Notes: generated by a model not told the origin, from the letters alone. A stretch of 64,000 nucleotides of DNA from Leptospira soteropolitanensis (GCF_026151655.1 NZ_JAMQPN010000007.1:1-64000), one strand, 5' to 3'; counted from the stretch's first letter, positions 17,324 to 27,900 are shown. Numbers and translations: made by a program.

Positions 17324-18571
17324 ATGAGACGATTTCCCTTTTTAGCTTATCTTGGTCCTGGACTTTTATATGCAGGTGCCGCCGTTGGTGTTTCTCATCT
17401 TGTGCAGTCGACTCGTGCAGGAGCTGTCTACGGTTATGGACTCCTATTCATTGTAATCTTTGCCAATTTGATTAAGTATCCGTTTTTTGTTGTTGGAACC
17501 AGATATACAATTATTACAGGAAAATCGTTGTTAGATGGATATGAAGCTTTGGGTCGTTTGCCCGTTTGGATTTTTTTCTTCATATCGATTGGAACTATGT
17601 GTATTATAGTCGCGACTGTTACATTAGTTACATCAGGATTGTTTTCTAATCTCCTCGGCATTTCTTTAGAGCCCTGGTTATTATGTGCGATCATTTTGCT
17701 ATTTTGTTTTTTATTACTTGCGATTGGTAAATTTGCGGCCCTCGACGGCCTAATGAAGTGGATTGTAGTTCTTCTCACCATCTCTACCATTGTCGCGATG
17801 GTTTTGTCTTTTTATGCAGCCATTCCCAAATTAGAAACCCAAGGAAAAACATTTTCCATTTCTGATTTAGGAGATGTTGCTTTCCTGATTGCACTCATGG
17901 GTTGGATGCCAATCCCCATCGAAGCTGCAGTATGGCAATCCGATTGGACACTTGCAAAAAAAACTCCGGACGGGAAACTTCCGCCAATGAAATATGCCAT
18001 GATCGATTTTAATATTGGTTATATTGGGACAACTTTGTTAGCTGTTTGTTTTTTGGCATTAGGTTCCAATATGATGTACAATACTGGCGCTGAGTTTTCT
18101 TCTCAAGCCGTGAGTTTTGCTTCCGAATTAGTTAAATTATATACAACGGCAATTGGATCTTGGTCTTACCCAATCATCCTTATCGCCGCTTTTTTCACGA
18201 TGTTTTCCACTACGCTTACCTGTTTTGATGCATACCCGCGAGTGGTATCAAATGCAAGTAGTCGTTTATTCAAACCACTAGAAAAAATTCCTACAGAAAA
18301 ACTTTACTGGTATTGGATCACCATCGTGGGTGTGGGTTCTATTTTAATTCTAATGTTTTTTAGAACAAATATGAAGAGTTTGGTGGATTTTGCTACTACA
18401 GTTTCCTTTTTGAATGCACCAGTTCTTGCTCTGATACACCATTTGATTCTATTCGGAAAAGAAATTCCAAAAGAAGAAAGACCAAACCCTTGGATGAATT
18501 TATTATCTTGGTTCGGGATTTTATTTCTTTTTGGTTTTTCGATCTATTATATTAATATTACCTTTCTTTAA
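17324..18571 (+). CDS. NRAMP (SLC11)-family membrane transporter with non-canonical metal-site motifs
   Basis: About 415 residues with eleven or so membrane helices. The first helix reads YLGPGLLYAGAAVGVSHLVQ: it aligns with the GPG...DPGN helix of NRAMP metal transporters, but the D-P-G-N metal motif is replaced by G-V-S-H. The sixth-helix region (LIALMGWMPIPIEAAVWQ) likewise lacks the usual M-P-H-N pattern. Family knowledge: NRAMP proteins move Mn2+/Fe2+, and divergent clades move other ions or have unknown cargo, so the substrate here should not be assumed. A TTG at 17315 is a possible alternative start. The nhaC-like gene begins 3 bp after its stop. Confidence 0.8.
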   Translation: MRRFPFLAYLGPGLLYAGAAVGVSHLVQSTRAGAVYGYGLLFIVIFANLIKYPFFVVGTRYTIITGKSLLDGYEALGRLPVWIFFFISIGTMCIIVATVTLVTSGLFSNLLGISLEPWLLCAIILLFCFLLLAIGKFAALDGLMKWIVVLLTISTIVAMVLSFYAAIPKLETQGKTFSISDLGDVAFLIALMGWMPIPIEAAVWQSDWTLAKKTPDGKLPPMKYAMIDFNIGYIGTTLLAVCFLALGSNMMYNTGAEFSSQAVSFASELVKLYTTAIGSWSYPIILIAAFFTMFSTTLTCFDAYPRVVSNASSRLFKPLEKIPTEKLYWYWITIVGVGSILILMFFRTNMKSLVDFATTVSFLNAPVLALIHHLILFGKEIPKEERPNPWMNLLSWFGILFLFGFSIYYINITFL

Positions 18572-18574
18572 AGT

Positions 18575-19954
18575 ATGGAGAGAGAAAAAACGCATTCGAT
18601 TTTTTTCTCTCTTTCTCCGCTTCTTTATTTAATTCTTTCCATTCTATTCTTTCGGTTTATTTGGCAAATACCATACCCACATCCTATGGCTTTGTTTGTT
18701 GCGGGGTTTTTATCTTTTTTGCAAAGGCGGGATAGAAAACTCCTTTTTTTGAAGTCTGCCTTTCGTAAAAATTTTCTCTCTGTATTGCCGGCAATGGAAA
18801 TTCTTTTTTTTGTAGGAATGCTCATTGCATCGTGGGCTTATGCAGGTGTGTTACTCGTTATGATCCAAGCAGGAATACTATTTTTACAGCCAGATTATTT
18901 TCTTCCATCCTTGGCAATCGTTGCAGCAATCGCAGCAATGGTTTCTGGTTCCTCATGGACCACGGCGGGAACACTTGGCGTAGCACTTATGGGTGTAGCA
19001 GAAGTGATTTCTTTTCCTCCCTCAATGGCTGCTGGTGCTATTGTGAGCGGATGTTATTTTGGAGATAAACTTTCTCCCTTATCTGATACAACTAATTTGG
19101 CTTCTAGTTTAACGCATGTTCCTATTTGGTCACACATAAGGCATATGCTAAAGACAACTTGTATTAGTTTTGCGATCGCAATTTTTTGTTTTTATATTTT
19201 GAATTTATTTGTTTGGGATCTCAATCAATTCCAAAATTCAACATTACAATCAAATCAATTTTTATTGGACACCACGAAACAAATTTCTTGGTTAAAATTC
19301 ATTCCGGTAGTATTAGTTTTTGGTTCTGCCCTTTTAAAAATACACATTCGAATATCACTAGCACTAGGGATTGTTTCTGCCATTGCTTTTAGTGTTAAAG
19401 AGTTTGGATTGCCTTTTGATATCATAAAGACGTTGGTTTACGGATTTGAATCCCATTCAGGCAACGTTGTTTTAGATCGTTTTTTGAGTGGAGGAGGAGT
19501 CGTTGCTATTTTACCCACAGAAATATTGATCCTCGCCGCTGTTTGGTTTGGCGCCGTTGTGGAAGGCTACGGATACCTTGCAGAAATATTAATACAAATC
19601 AAAAACTGGGCAAACGACAGGTGGGATATTTTGTTATCTACGATGGGAACTTCCTTTCTTTTGAATATGGTAACGGCCGACCAATATTTATCATTAGTAG
19701 TTCCTGCAAGGGCTTTTCGTAGTCTTGCGGAAGAAAAAGGAATTCCAGAGAAGGATATCTCTCGCGCCTTGGAGGATTCTGGAACCATAACTTCGCCACT
19801 CATTCCTTGGAATAGTTGCGGTGCCTTTATGTCTACATCGCTTGGAGTTTCAGTCATTTCTTTTTTACCATTTGTATTCTTTAACTTAATTCATATCATT
19901 CTATCTGTATCTGTCTTACTCATAGGGAAAAAAAATATAAAAGTTCATAGTTGA
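18575..19954 (+). CDS. nhaC: Na+/H+ antiporter, NhaC family
   Basis: 459-residue membrane protein with about 11-12 spans. The sequence SGCYFGDKLSPLSDTTNLAS (around residues 152-171) is the hallmark of NhaC antiporters, supported by SSWTTAGTLGVALMGV before it and a second repeat half with VTADQYLSLVVPARAF and SPLIPWNSCGAF. It should exchange Na+ for H+ at the inner membrane. It starts 3 bp after the NRAMP-like gene, so the two are coupled and may share a role in ion homeostasis, possibly under the hybrid kinase upstream. Confidence 0.88.
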   Translation: MEREKTHSIFFSLSPLLYLILSILFFRFIWQIPYPHPMALFVAGFLSFLQRRDRKLLFLKSAFRKNFLSVLPAMEILFFVGMLIASWAYAGVLLVMIQAGILFLQPDYFLPSLAIVAAIAAMVSGSSWTTAGTLGVALMGVAEVISFPPSMAAGAIVSGCYFGDKLSPLSDTTNLASSLTHVPIWSHIRHMLKTTCISFAIAIFCFYILNLFVWDLNQFQNSTLQSNQFLLDTTKQISWLKFIPVVLVFGSALLKIHIRISLALGIVSAIAFSVKEFGLPFDIIKTLVYGFESHSGNVVLDRFLSGGGVVAILPTEILILAAVWFGAVVEGYGYLAEILIQIKNWANDRWDILLSTMGTSFLLNMVTADQYLSLVVPARAFRSLAEEKGIPEKDISRALEDSGTITSPLIPWNSCGAFMSTSLGVSVISFLPFVFFNLIHIILSVSVLLIGKKNIKVHS

Positions 19955-20044
19955 ACTTTCGAAGTTCACATAACAGAAAATCTACGCTCCTATTGGGAAG
20001 AAATCTGGTTTCAATATTTTGTGGGTGCATTATAAATTCCTCCC

Positions 20045-20863
20045 ATGTTGCCAAAAATATTAGATGAAAAGATTTTGCCACTTATCGAGAAGGCTCGTTT
20101 TACAAACGATCCCAATATTGTAAAAACCGATTTACCTATCTGGATGGTTGATCGGTTGGCCAAAAAGAGAAAAATTACCGAAGACGAGAGTTGTGAAATG
20201 GTGGTCACAATTTTAGAAGTATTCACAAAAATGTGGGACTTAAGCCTAAATTATCATATCACTAATGTTCTTGGTTTTTTTGTGACTTATGCTTTTAACC
20301 AATATCGGAATCGGTTTCGTAAAACAGAGATTACGGATACTGGAGAACTATATTTACAATTGTGGAACTATGACCAACCTGCCAATGAGGAAGTTCCTTC
20401 GGAAAATTGGGAAGAATCCCATCCCGTAAAAGCTGAATTAGAAAAACTTCCAACGTTAACAGCATTGGTTCTGTCCTTACAGTTTGATTTGCCGATGAAA
20501 CAGAACTTAAACCAACTTCTTCTTTGGAAGTTACGCGAAACCAATCATGATGTGGAAATTTTCTTTCGAGAATTAGAAGAGAAACGTTTTCGCCAACGCC
20601 AACTGTTAACTCGTCTTTCTGGAATGATCACTCGGTATACCAGAAAACTTTACGAAGTGACCGATTCAAATCGCAGAAATTGGTATATAAAACAAAAGAA
20701 AATCTGGATTCTCAGACGCACAAGAGCCTGTGATCGTAGTTTTTTATCCGAACGTGAGATAGCAAAGTTGTTAGGCCTTTCTAGAAAGGCAGTTCGCAAT
20801 CATTTGTCACAGGGAAAACATGAACTTCGAAAAGCCGGTAAAGAATTATTACACTATGCATAA
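20045..20863 (+). CDS. Divergent sigma-70-like (ECF-like) factor
   Basis: 272 residues. The C terminus has a region-4-like helix-turn-helix (LSEREIAKLLGLSRKAVRNH, then LSQGKHELRKAG). Near residues 75-95, NVLGFFVTYAFNQYRNRFRK resembles the region 2 helix of ECF sigma factors that ends in basic residues. Between them are about 130 residues rich in Leu/Glu/Arg that are longer than the usual ECF linker. I infer a sigma factor or sigma-derived DNA-binding protein rather than a standard member. It lies 64 bp upstream of a STAS anti-sigma-antagonist gene on the same strand, which suggests control by partner switching. Confidence 0.55.
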   Translation: MLPKILDEKILPLIEKARFTNDPNIVKTDLPIWMVDRLAKKRKITEDESCEMVVTILEVFTKMWDLSLNYHITNVLGFFVTYAFNQYRNRFRKTEITDTGELYLQLWNYDQPANEEVPSENWEESHPVKAELEKLPTLTALVLSLQFDLPMKQNLNQLLLWKLRETNHDVEIFFRELEEKRFRQRQLLTRLSGMITRYTRKLYEVTDSNRRNWYIKQKKIWILRRTRACDRSFLSEREIAKLLGLSRKAVRNHLSQGKHELRKAGKELLHYA

Positions 20864-20926
20864 AAATTTGCTTTACATTCGGTAAAATCGAAGGAATTTA
20901 ATGGCAACACCACCTTCCGAAGGGTT

Positions 20927-21268
20927 ATGAAAATCAAAGTTACTAGCAAAAACGACGTGCACATCATTAAAATTGAAGGTGCCATCAAAGCCGGAAATGA
21001 GTTTGAACTGTCTGAAAAGATTGAACAGTACATCAAAAAAGGCCAAGTCCCAAAATTTATCATCGATTTGAAAAAGGTTCCTTTTATCAATTCCGCTGGT
21101 TTAGGGACATTTCTCAATATTTACAAACATATTGATGGCCTGAATGGTAGACTTGTATTTGCGAACTTAAATTCCGATATCGAGAATCTCATGGAAATCA
21201 CGAAACTTTCTAGTGTTTTCGAGATCTATAAAACTCTGGAAGAGGCCGAAGACTCCTTCGAATATTAA
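20927..21268 (+). CDS. STAS-domain anti-sigma factor antagonist (SpoIIAA-like)
   Basis: 113 residues forming one STAS domain. The key element is FINSAGLGTFL with Ser56 at the place phosphorylated by anti-sigma kinases, preceded by the DLKKVPF strand. Family knowledge: the unphosphorylated form binds the anti-sigma kinase and frees the sigma factor, and SpoIIE/PP2C phosphatases reactivate it. A PP2C phosphatase is encoded 30 kb away at 50589-51956, but no HATPase-only RsbW-like kinase is seen near this gene. GAAGGG is a likely ribosome-binding site. The AsmA-like gene begins 21 bp downstream. Confidence 0.88.
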   Translation: MKIKVTSKNDVHIIKIEGAIKAGNEFELSEKIEQYIKKGQVPKFIIDLKKVPFINSAGLGTFLNIYKHIDGLNGRLVFANLNSDIENLMEITKLSSVFEIYKTLEEAEDSFEY

Positions 21269-21289
21269 TCGCTAGAGGCGATTCTACTA

Positions 21290-24200
21290 ATGAATCCAAT
21301 CCTGAAGGTAAGTTTAGGAGTCGCCAAAACAAAAACCTTTCGCGGGTTTCTCGTTCTTTTCCTCCTCTACAAGTCTATATTCAATGTCTTTACCGCAGAC
21401 CTGTTGGTTCCTAAACTTTTTTCCCATTTCACTATGGGAAAAATGGAAGGAGATTTCCGTTGTTTCTCACTTTTCTTTGGAATTGAGATCGATCACTTTC
21501 GCCTATACCCAGGGCTTCCTTTTGAAAATACTCCTTTGGCAGAAGCTCGGCGGATTCGCCTTCGTTACAATCTTCCTCTTCTTATATTGGGAAAAATTAA
21601 AATTACAGAAATTGGACTTCAAGATGCCAAGATTTATATAGAAGAGCGATTGGGGAAATGGAACATTGCCTCCCTAGTTAAACCTTCTGTATCTCTCCCA
21701 GAAGAACCTCCTTTAGAATCCAAACCACCATTAACGGAAATCAAAACCTATCTTCCGTTACAGGCCAGCGCGTATCTCAATTTGGATACGGTTGCATTCC
21801 AGTTGAAACGTGATACGGGTAGTTTACATTTTTTTTCCGTCGATGATCTTTCACTACAAACGGAATTGGTGACCAATCGATTTACTTCGATCCCTTTTGA
21901 TCTTTCGCTACTTAATCAGATCGATCATATCTTATTATCTCTCAATACAGCCAAACCAATACCATTAAATTTAGATTCAGAGGAACTTAAATGGAAACAA
22001 ACCATTCCCCTTTCTTTGCGATTTGAATGGGATCGAACTGTTTCACCTGAGATGTTTTTGTTTACAACTGATATTGGGAAGGATGATCTTTTACTCGAAG
22101 TAAGAGGAAAACCTGTGCCATTCGGATTACGTCTGTTATCTGATATTCATTATGACAATCAACTAGACCAAGTAGGGATCAACCAGTTTGATCTAAAAGT
22201 TTTAGGACAATCATGGGTAAGTTTGTCTGGTTCTGTCAAAGAGGTTTCTAATGAAACTCCCAAAGTAGATATTGTTGTTGGAAAATCTAATGTGCAGCTA
22301 ACTTCCATTCAGAAGTCAATTGACCAACTGAAAGGTATCGTTCCTGAAATGAAATTGTCGGGAGAACTTTCTTTGGAAGGTACGGGGATTCGCGGCGATT
22401 GGAAAAATGCATTTGCAAATTTAAAATTAAGAACATCCCAGTTAAATTTAAAAATAGGAAAGGCGAAGTCTCACTCTCTACCATCCGTATTTTTAGATAT
22501 CAGTTCGCAAATGAATTTTGCAGACACAAGACCTTTATCTGCAGCAAAACCATTTCCTTACATAAAATCTTTAAAGATTTCACCTTCTCATATTGATTAT
22601 AATGGCGCTTTTTTATCATTATCTGGTGAATATTCTGAATCTGCAGGTTTGGATTTTAAAGTAGGTGTCGATAAATTACAGTTAGGTGAATATGCTTCAG
22701 GACTCGGTGGTAAACTTCAAATGGATCTTGGAGTTACTGGTGAGTCTTTTGTATCCTTACTCGTTCATGACAAAGCAAAAATAGAAGGTTTCCGATACCA
22801 ACTGGATCGTTCTAGATCTCCTTCTTCTTATCTAGGATTAGATTTAAATGCGACTTTAGTATTTGATCGTCCTTTTGGTCTTTCAGAAGTAAAAATTTCC
22901 GATTTAAAGTTAGAACAAAAAACAATTACAGGGAATAAGGCTTTAGAGTTAGATATAAAAGGAAATATACATACAGGTCCTAACCTAGTTGCAAGTATAC
23001 AGCCGTTAGGTTTGCATGTTTATACACCGAATTTACTTCTGATACTTCCGTTAGTTTTAAAGGAAAAAGTTTCGCCAATTCAGAATCTTCTAGGAAATCA
23101 TCCAATCTTAAAACTGAGTGCACGTTATTCTGCATCGGGCTCTACAAAAAAAATAAATGCGGACTTACGCGCCGAGTTACCAGGTTTGGAAATTAAAGAT
23201 CTAAAATTAACTACAGATCTTTCTTTAGTTGGTGCAGATACAAACGAAATTATCATAAACACTTTTAGAATGAATGCATTTGGTGGCATCTTTAACTTAG
23301 CAGTAAATGGAAAGTTGAATAAAACTTCGAAACCAAAACCACCGTTAGGTCCTTATTTTGGGAATTTGGATTTAAATTTTGGTTTAATGTCCCAAAGCCA
23401 ACAATATTTAGCCAAGGGTCTTAGTTTTCAAGGTGATTTAGGGTTAAATTTATCAATTCGAGATTATGACATTAATGGTGAATTTCATTCAAAAGTTCCT
23501 CTTCTTTCTTATACCAACCAAAAGTGTCCTGGAGAAAATTGTAAGGCTTATGTATTAGAGGATGTCGCTGCAAAAATACCGATTCAACATAATTTGGCGA
23601 GAAGTAATGAAGATAGTTTGATCGTTGGAGATAAATCAATATTTATTAAAAATTATGGCCGAAGCAATACGCCCAACTTAACCATTCGGCAGGTTCTAGG
23701 AACACACCCAAACATTCCTAATTTACCGTTTGAATATGTTAAAAGACAGAAAGATGGTCCGGGACTTTCAGCATTTATTGAATATAAAGAAAATTATGCA
23801 AACATAGAATCTTTGAGATCCTATTCATTGGATGGATTGGTTTTAGGAAAAAACATAATTTTTAATTTAGGTAATTTAGATCCTAAATCTATGGAATTTC
23901 GTGGAAACTTCCTGATTAGAGACATTGATTTAAAACAATTGATGGCTCCCAAGGTGCGAGATAAAATTGATGATGGAAAATTAAAGGCAGATCTTAATAT
24001 ATCTTTGAGAGACTTGAGTGAGCCAGTTGCAAATTTGGATTTATTTTTTTCAATCTTTCAGATAGGCCGAGATTTTGGTAAAAGTGCATTAAATGTTATT
24101 TCTCCGCAGAATTTCCTTATCGATCGTATAACGGATAGTTATTCAATCAATAAGATTGATGTTTCTCTTTCTAAGGGTTTGGTATATGCAGATGTATACT

Positions 24201-24322
24201 TTAATCGATCCTTATTGTCTTTGTTAATTAATCTTGAAGATGGTAAAATTTCTCAACAGCGAATGCCACTCGCAAACTTTTTGAAACGTGCGCAAAGCGA
24301 AATCCAAACATACCAAGAGTGA
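21290..24322 (+). CDS. AsmA-like (YdbH-type) inner-membrane-anchored lipid-transport protein
   Basis: 1010 residues with one N-terminal membrane helix (about residues 17-36, TFRGFLVLFLLYKSIFNVFT) and then a very long beta-rich region with repeated short strands and Leu/Ser/Gly pattern, the layout of AsmA, TamB, YhdP and YdbH. The element LLILGKIKITEIGLQDAKIY followed by the RLGKWNIASL segment is the AsmA-type N-terminal signature (N-I-x-x-L). These proteins form hydrophobic grooves that bridge the periplasm and carry phospholipids to the outer membrane. The next gene looks like a YnbE+YdbL fusion, which points to YdbH as the closest relative. E. coli YdbH has about 880 residues, so this one is somewhat longer. 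Confidence 0.72.
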   Translation: MNPILKVSLGVAKTKTFRGFLVLFLLYKSIFNVFTADLLVPKLFSHFTMGKMEGDFRCFSLFFGIEIDHFRLYPGLPFENTPLAEARRIRLRYNLPLLILGKIKITEIGLQDAKIYIEERLGKWNIASLVKPSVSLPEEPPLESKPPLTEIKTYLPLQASAYLNLDTVAFQLKRDTGSLHFFSVDDLSLQTELVTNRFTSIPFDLSLLNQIDHILLSLNTAKPIPLNLDSEELKWKQTIPLSLRFEWDRTVSPEMFLFTTDIGKDDLLLEVRGKPVPFGLRLLSDIHYDNQLDQVGINQFDLKVLGQSWVSLSGSVKEVSNETPKVDIVVGKSNVQLTSIQKSIDQLKGIVPEMKLSGELSLEGTGIRGDWKNAFANLKLRTSQLNLKIGKAKSHSLPSVFLDISSQMNFADTRPLSAAKPFPYIKSLKISPSHIDYNGAFLSLSGEYSESAGLDFKVGVDKLQLGEYASGLGGKLQMDLGVTGESFVSLLVHDKAKIEGFRYQLDRSRSPSSYLGLDLNATLVFDRPFGLSEVKISDLKLEQKTITGNKALELDIKGNIHTGPNLVASIQPLGLHVYTPNLLLILPLVLKEKVSPIQNLLGNHPILKLSARYSASGSTKKINADLRAELPGLEIKDLKLTTDLSLVGADTNEIIINTFRMNAFGGIFNLAVNGKLNKTSKPKPPLGPYFGNLDLNFGLMSQSQQYLAKGLSFQGDLGLNLSIRDYDINGEFHSKVPLLSYTNQKCPGENCKAYVLEDVAAKIPIQHNLARSNEDSLIVGDKSIFIKNYGRSNTPNLTIRQVLGTHPNIPNLPFEYVKRQKDGPGLSAFIEYKENYANIESLRSYSLDGLVLGKNIIFNLGNLDPKSMEFRGNFLIRDIDLKQLMAPKVRDKIDDGKLKADLNISLRDLSEPVANLDLFFSIFQIGRDFGKSALNVISPQNFLIDRITDSYSINKIDVSLSKGLVYADVYFNRSLLSLLINLEDGKISQQRMPLANFLKRAQSEIQTYQE

Positions 24323-24329
24323 GGTATTT

Positions 24330-24917
24330 ATGAAGCGTATTATTTTTTTATTTTTAATGATAGGGTGTAAGTCCATTGTTGATTTAAAAGTTCCGCCGAT
24401 CACCATTACCAACGCCCAAACTGCGGCCGAAAAACAAATGGTGGGAGAAGATCGTGAGTTGGAGAAAGAAGGTTGGTTAATAGCATCCATTCAATCATCA
24501 TCTAACGGTAGGTCTAATCGTGAAAAATCTGCCGGTGACGATACTGATCCAGAGATTAGGGCGCATAGAATACGTTTAAATTACTTGTTGCCTGAAGTTA
24601 AACAATACAAATTGCACGGTATAGTTGGAGAAACTCCATCTGGTTTTATTAAATTGAATCCGTTGGGTTTGAGTTTACCCACCTATTCTCAATATGAAAT
24701 CCCTGCAAAACGCAAACGGGTAGAAGATGTGATTGTTTATTTGAATGAATCTAGGAAGGCAATCTGGGAAAAAGAAGTATTGAATCAAAAGAAAAAAGGC
24801 AAAAAGGAAGAAGAATTACTGAAATATAAACAGTCCTTAGTTGAAGAATATTATAAATCAGTGACTGCAGGTGAATATTTTGAAACTGCTTCTGGTAGAT
24901 GGGAGAAATTGCAATGA
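24330..24917 (+). CDS. Lipoprotein resembling a YnbE-YdbL (DUF1318) fusion
   Basis: About 195 residues from the ATG at 24330, with GTGAGG upstream, 8 bp after the AsmA-like stop. The lipobox is MIGC (Cys13). The segment right after it (IVDLKVPPITITNAQ) resembles the mature start of E. coli YnbE. The C-terminal half matches YdbL/DUF1318 by eye: GIVGETPSGFI against G-x-V-G-E-x-x-x-G-Y, then YLNESRKAIWEK, then AGEYFETASGRWEKLQ against the G-E-Y-x-x-x-x-x-G-x-W end. In E. coli, YnbE forms an outer-membrane partner for YdbH and YdbL assists it, each as separate proteins. The middle segment (WLIASIQSSSNG... DPEIRAHRIR) has no counterpart I know. Confidence 0.68.
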   Translation: MKRIIFLFLMIGCKSIVDLKVPPITITNAQTAAEKQMVGEDRELEKEGWLIASIQSSSNGRSNREKSAGDDTDPEIRAHRIRLNYLLPEVKQYKLHGIVGETPSGFIKLNPLGLSLPTYSQYEIPAKRKRVEDVIVYLNESRKAIWEKEVLNQKKKGKKEEELLKYKQSLVEEYYKSVTAGEYFETASGRWEKLQ

Positions 24918-27900
24918 AACCTAGCAGGCGGTTTCCCTTTTTCGCTCTTTTTTTTTCCTTCACTTTCTTTCAATGTATTTTATTTCAAAAAAGTGTAAAG
25001 ATGACGAATGTCGATTTTGACTATTCGGCTATTTCGAAAAACTATTTTTCTCCGACTCAATCCAAACCTTTCCCGCTAACGGTTCAACGCGGAAATAATA
25101 TTTATAATTCGACCACTAAAGATGGAAGATATTTATTTTATGCTACAGATCAAAAAGGAAATTTTGATATTTGGTTTCGAGATCTGAAGAGTTCTGTCGT
25201 TGTACCTGTAACAAATCACCCATTCTCGGAAACTAAACCTTCCATCTCTCCAAATGGCAAATATTTGGTATTTGTTTCTGAAGAGTTTGATTCAGAAGGA
25301 GATTTGATTCTTTTGCCGATGGACATTGAAGAATGGACTCGGGAATTACTCAAAGGCAATCGATTCATAGATGATAACTTTATTAACCTAACAAACAAAG
25401 CAGATAATAAAGGAGAATTTACAAAAGGTATAATCGATACCGATCCTGTTTGGTCTTCTGACGGGAAGACGATTTACTTTGTTTCGGATAGATTTACTCC
25501 TGGTTTACCAAACCTTTGTGCATTGAAAGTCGAAAAACCTGATCAAATATCACAGATAACTTCTCAAGGCGCAAGTTCTCCGTATGTTTCCTCTGATGGA
25601 AACACAATTTATTTTATTTCTTACTTCGAAGATCCAAAGGGAGAAATATATAGTTTTAATCTAAGTAATTCTGTCATTGAAAGGATCACAACAAATGCTT
25701 ATCTTGATTATTCTCCCACAGTAGATTCTAAATCTAAAAATTTATATTACGCTTCTATCAGAAAAGATACAAATCAGAACGGGAAACTTGATGAAAGGGA
25801 TCACAGTGTCCTTGTGATAATGAATTTAGAGACGAAAGAAGAAAGGATATTATCTTCTGGTGAAACTTCCAATTTTGACGTTCGTTACTCAAATTTCAAT
25901 GGAGGTTCTATTTTATTTTCTGCTTCCTACTTTAACGCGATCAACATCTATTTTATTCCAGAAAATGGCGCCATTCCAAAACAACAAAACATCACCGAAC
26001 AATACCAATATGCAAAAACCTTTACAAGTGGACAAAGTTTAGAAGCTTACTTTTTAGCATTAGATTCTGTGGAATTGTTTTATTCGGATGATATTCTTTT
26101 TCCGATTTATTCTGCAAGAATTGCAGTTTTGAAGTATTTCTCGTTACTTAGGGTTGGAAAAAAAGAAGAGGCAAAAATTTTTTTTGAGTCGTATCGAAAC
26201 AAACTAAAATCGGAGCCTAACAGAAATTATTTTGCTCAGTTGCTTTTGCAATGGGAAGAATCAAATCGTTCGGATAAAAAATTTAACCTAATTCACGAAA
26301 TGCAAGCTGTTCCACAAACAAAATGGACTAAGGATGCACAAGCAACTTTGTATCATTTATATGCCGATGAGTTGGAAAAAGAAAAAAAAGGGATCCTCGC
26401 TTTTGATGTTTTGAAGTTGATTTATGAAAGATTTCCGGATTACCATCAGATAGATGAAATTAAGCGAAGGTTAGGCGGTCATGAATTTAAGCCAAATTCG
26501 TTAAAGTTGTCTTCGTTATATCATGAAATGATTCTGGAATGGGAAAAAGAAAAAAGTCGTTATTTGGCAAGTCCTTCTATTCCCTTTTCTAATGATAAAA
26601 AAAGAGACCTTCGTTACCTTTTGGAAGATGTGATTCAGAAGTTATCAGAAAATCGAAATAGCGAAACACTAATTTCTCATTTGAACTTGCTTCTTTCTGA
26701 ACCGGAAGCAAAAAATATATCTCAGTACATGATTACTTTACTGTATCTGAAAGCAAAAGCACTTTCTGATTTACGTAAGTATAATGAATCTAACGATATT
26801 CTGGATTCGATCATACCTATCCCAGTGAATATTGATTTGGAGCCTCCAGGCAAACCATCAGTTTTTGAAACTCCTTCGTTTGTCGCTGAATATAAAACTC
26901 CGATTCTATTGCGCGCCAATTTACTGAAATACTATAACCAAAAAGCTGCGGGTAATACTACAGATGCACTTCGCAATTTAAAAATATATTTAGAGTTTTA
27001 TGATCCGATTTTGGGTGTTGATTTAGGAGAAGAAGATATACAGAGTGCTTTCTTCTATTTCGAAAATAAGGCAGTTGAGTTTGAAAGAATAGGGGATTTA
27101 TTGCAGTCTTCTTTTCATTATTTTTTCAACAATCAAAACATGTTTCTAGTAAAAACGAGAAACTTATATCTTGATTCGCTTTATAAGGAATATGCAATTT
27201 ACTACCAGCGTAAGATGGTTGATACTATCTTTCGTTTTGGAAAAAAGATTCGTGAAGAAGAAGAAAGAGCCATTTTAAATCAATTAAATATCCTAAGTAA
27301 GGATAAATTGAATGTTGTTGGAAATCTATCAGGTGTTACTTCTATTCTCACCGACAATGAACTTCTTCGTGGTGTTGTCGATATTAAAGATTTCGAAAAA
27401 ATAGAAGTATTATCCGAAAAAGCACTGAGTTGGACAGAATTATACTATAAACAGGCTGTTCCTCGGGCAAGACCTTATTTAGATTTAGCGACTCTCTACG
27501 GTTATTCATATTATCTAATTAATAAATATGTTACTTTTGAGTCGTATTATTATTCCACAGGAACAATGACAGATGTTCGTAAAACGGAAATTTTAGAAAA
27601 TTTCAAACGGGCTGAGTTGGAGCTTCGTTGGATTATTTATGCAGATCCAACACATTATGATGCATATCAGTTGCTTGGATGGTTGTATCAATATGTTGAT
27701 TTGATTAAAATGCAGAAAAATGTAAAATCAGGAAAAATTGATTCTGAAGTTTATGAAAATCTTTATAAAAAATATTTTCCTGATAAAAATTTAGAAGCAA
27801 ATATTGAACTTTATAACCAAATTTTAGTTTTTCTTGGGGAAGATTACAGAGATCGTAAAGTTATTTCCGATCTAAATTTGAATTTGGGTAATAATTATTT

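Noticed and set aside
16000..19900. Idea that the hybrid kinase, NRAMP-like and NhaC genes form a CBR-type sensor-transporter fusion system
   Set aside because: The kinase has no membrane transporter domain of its own, and gene proximity alone does not support a fused sensor.
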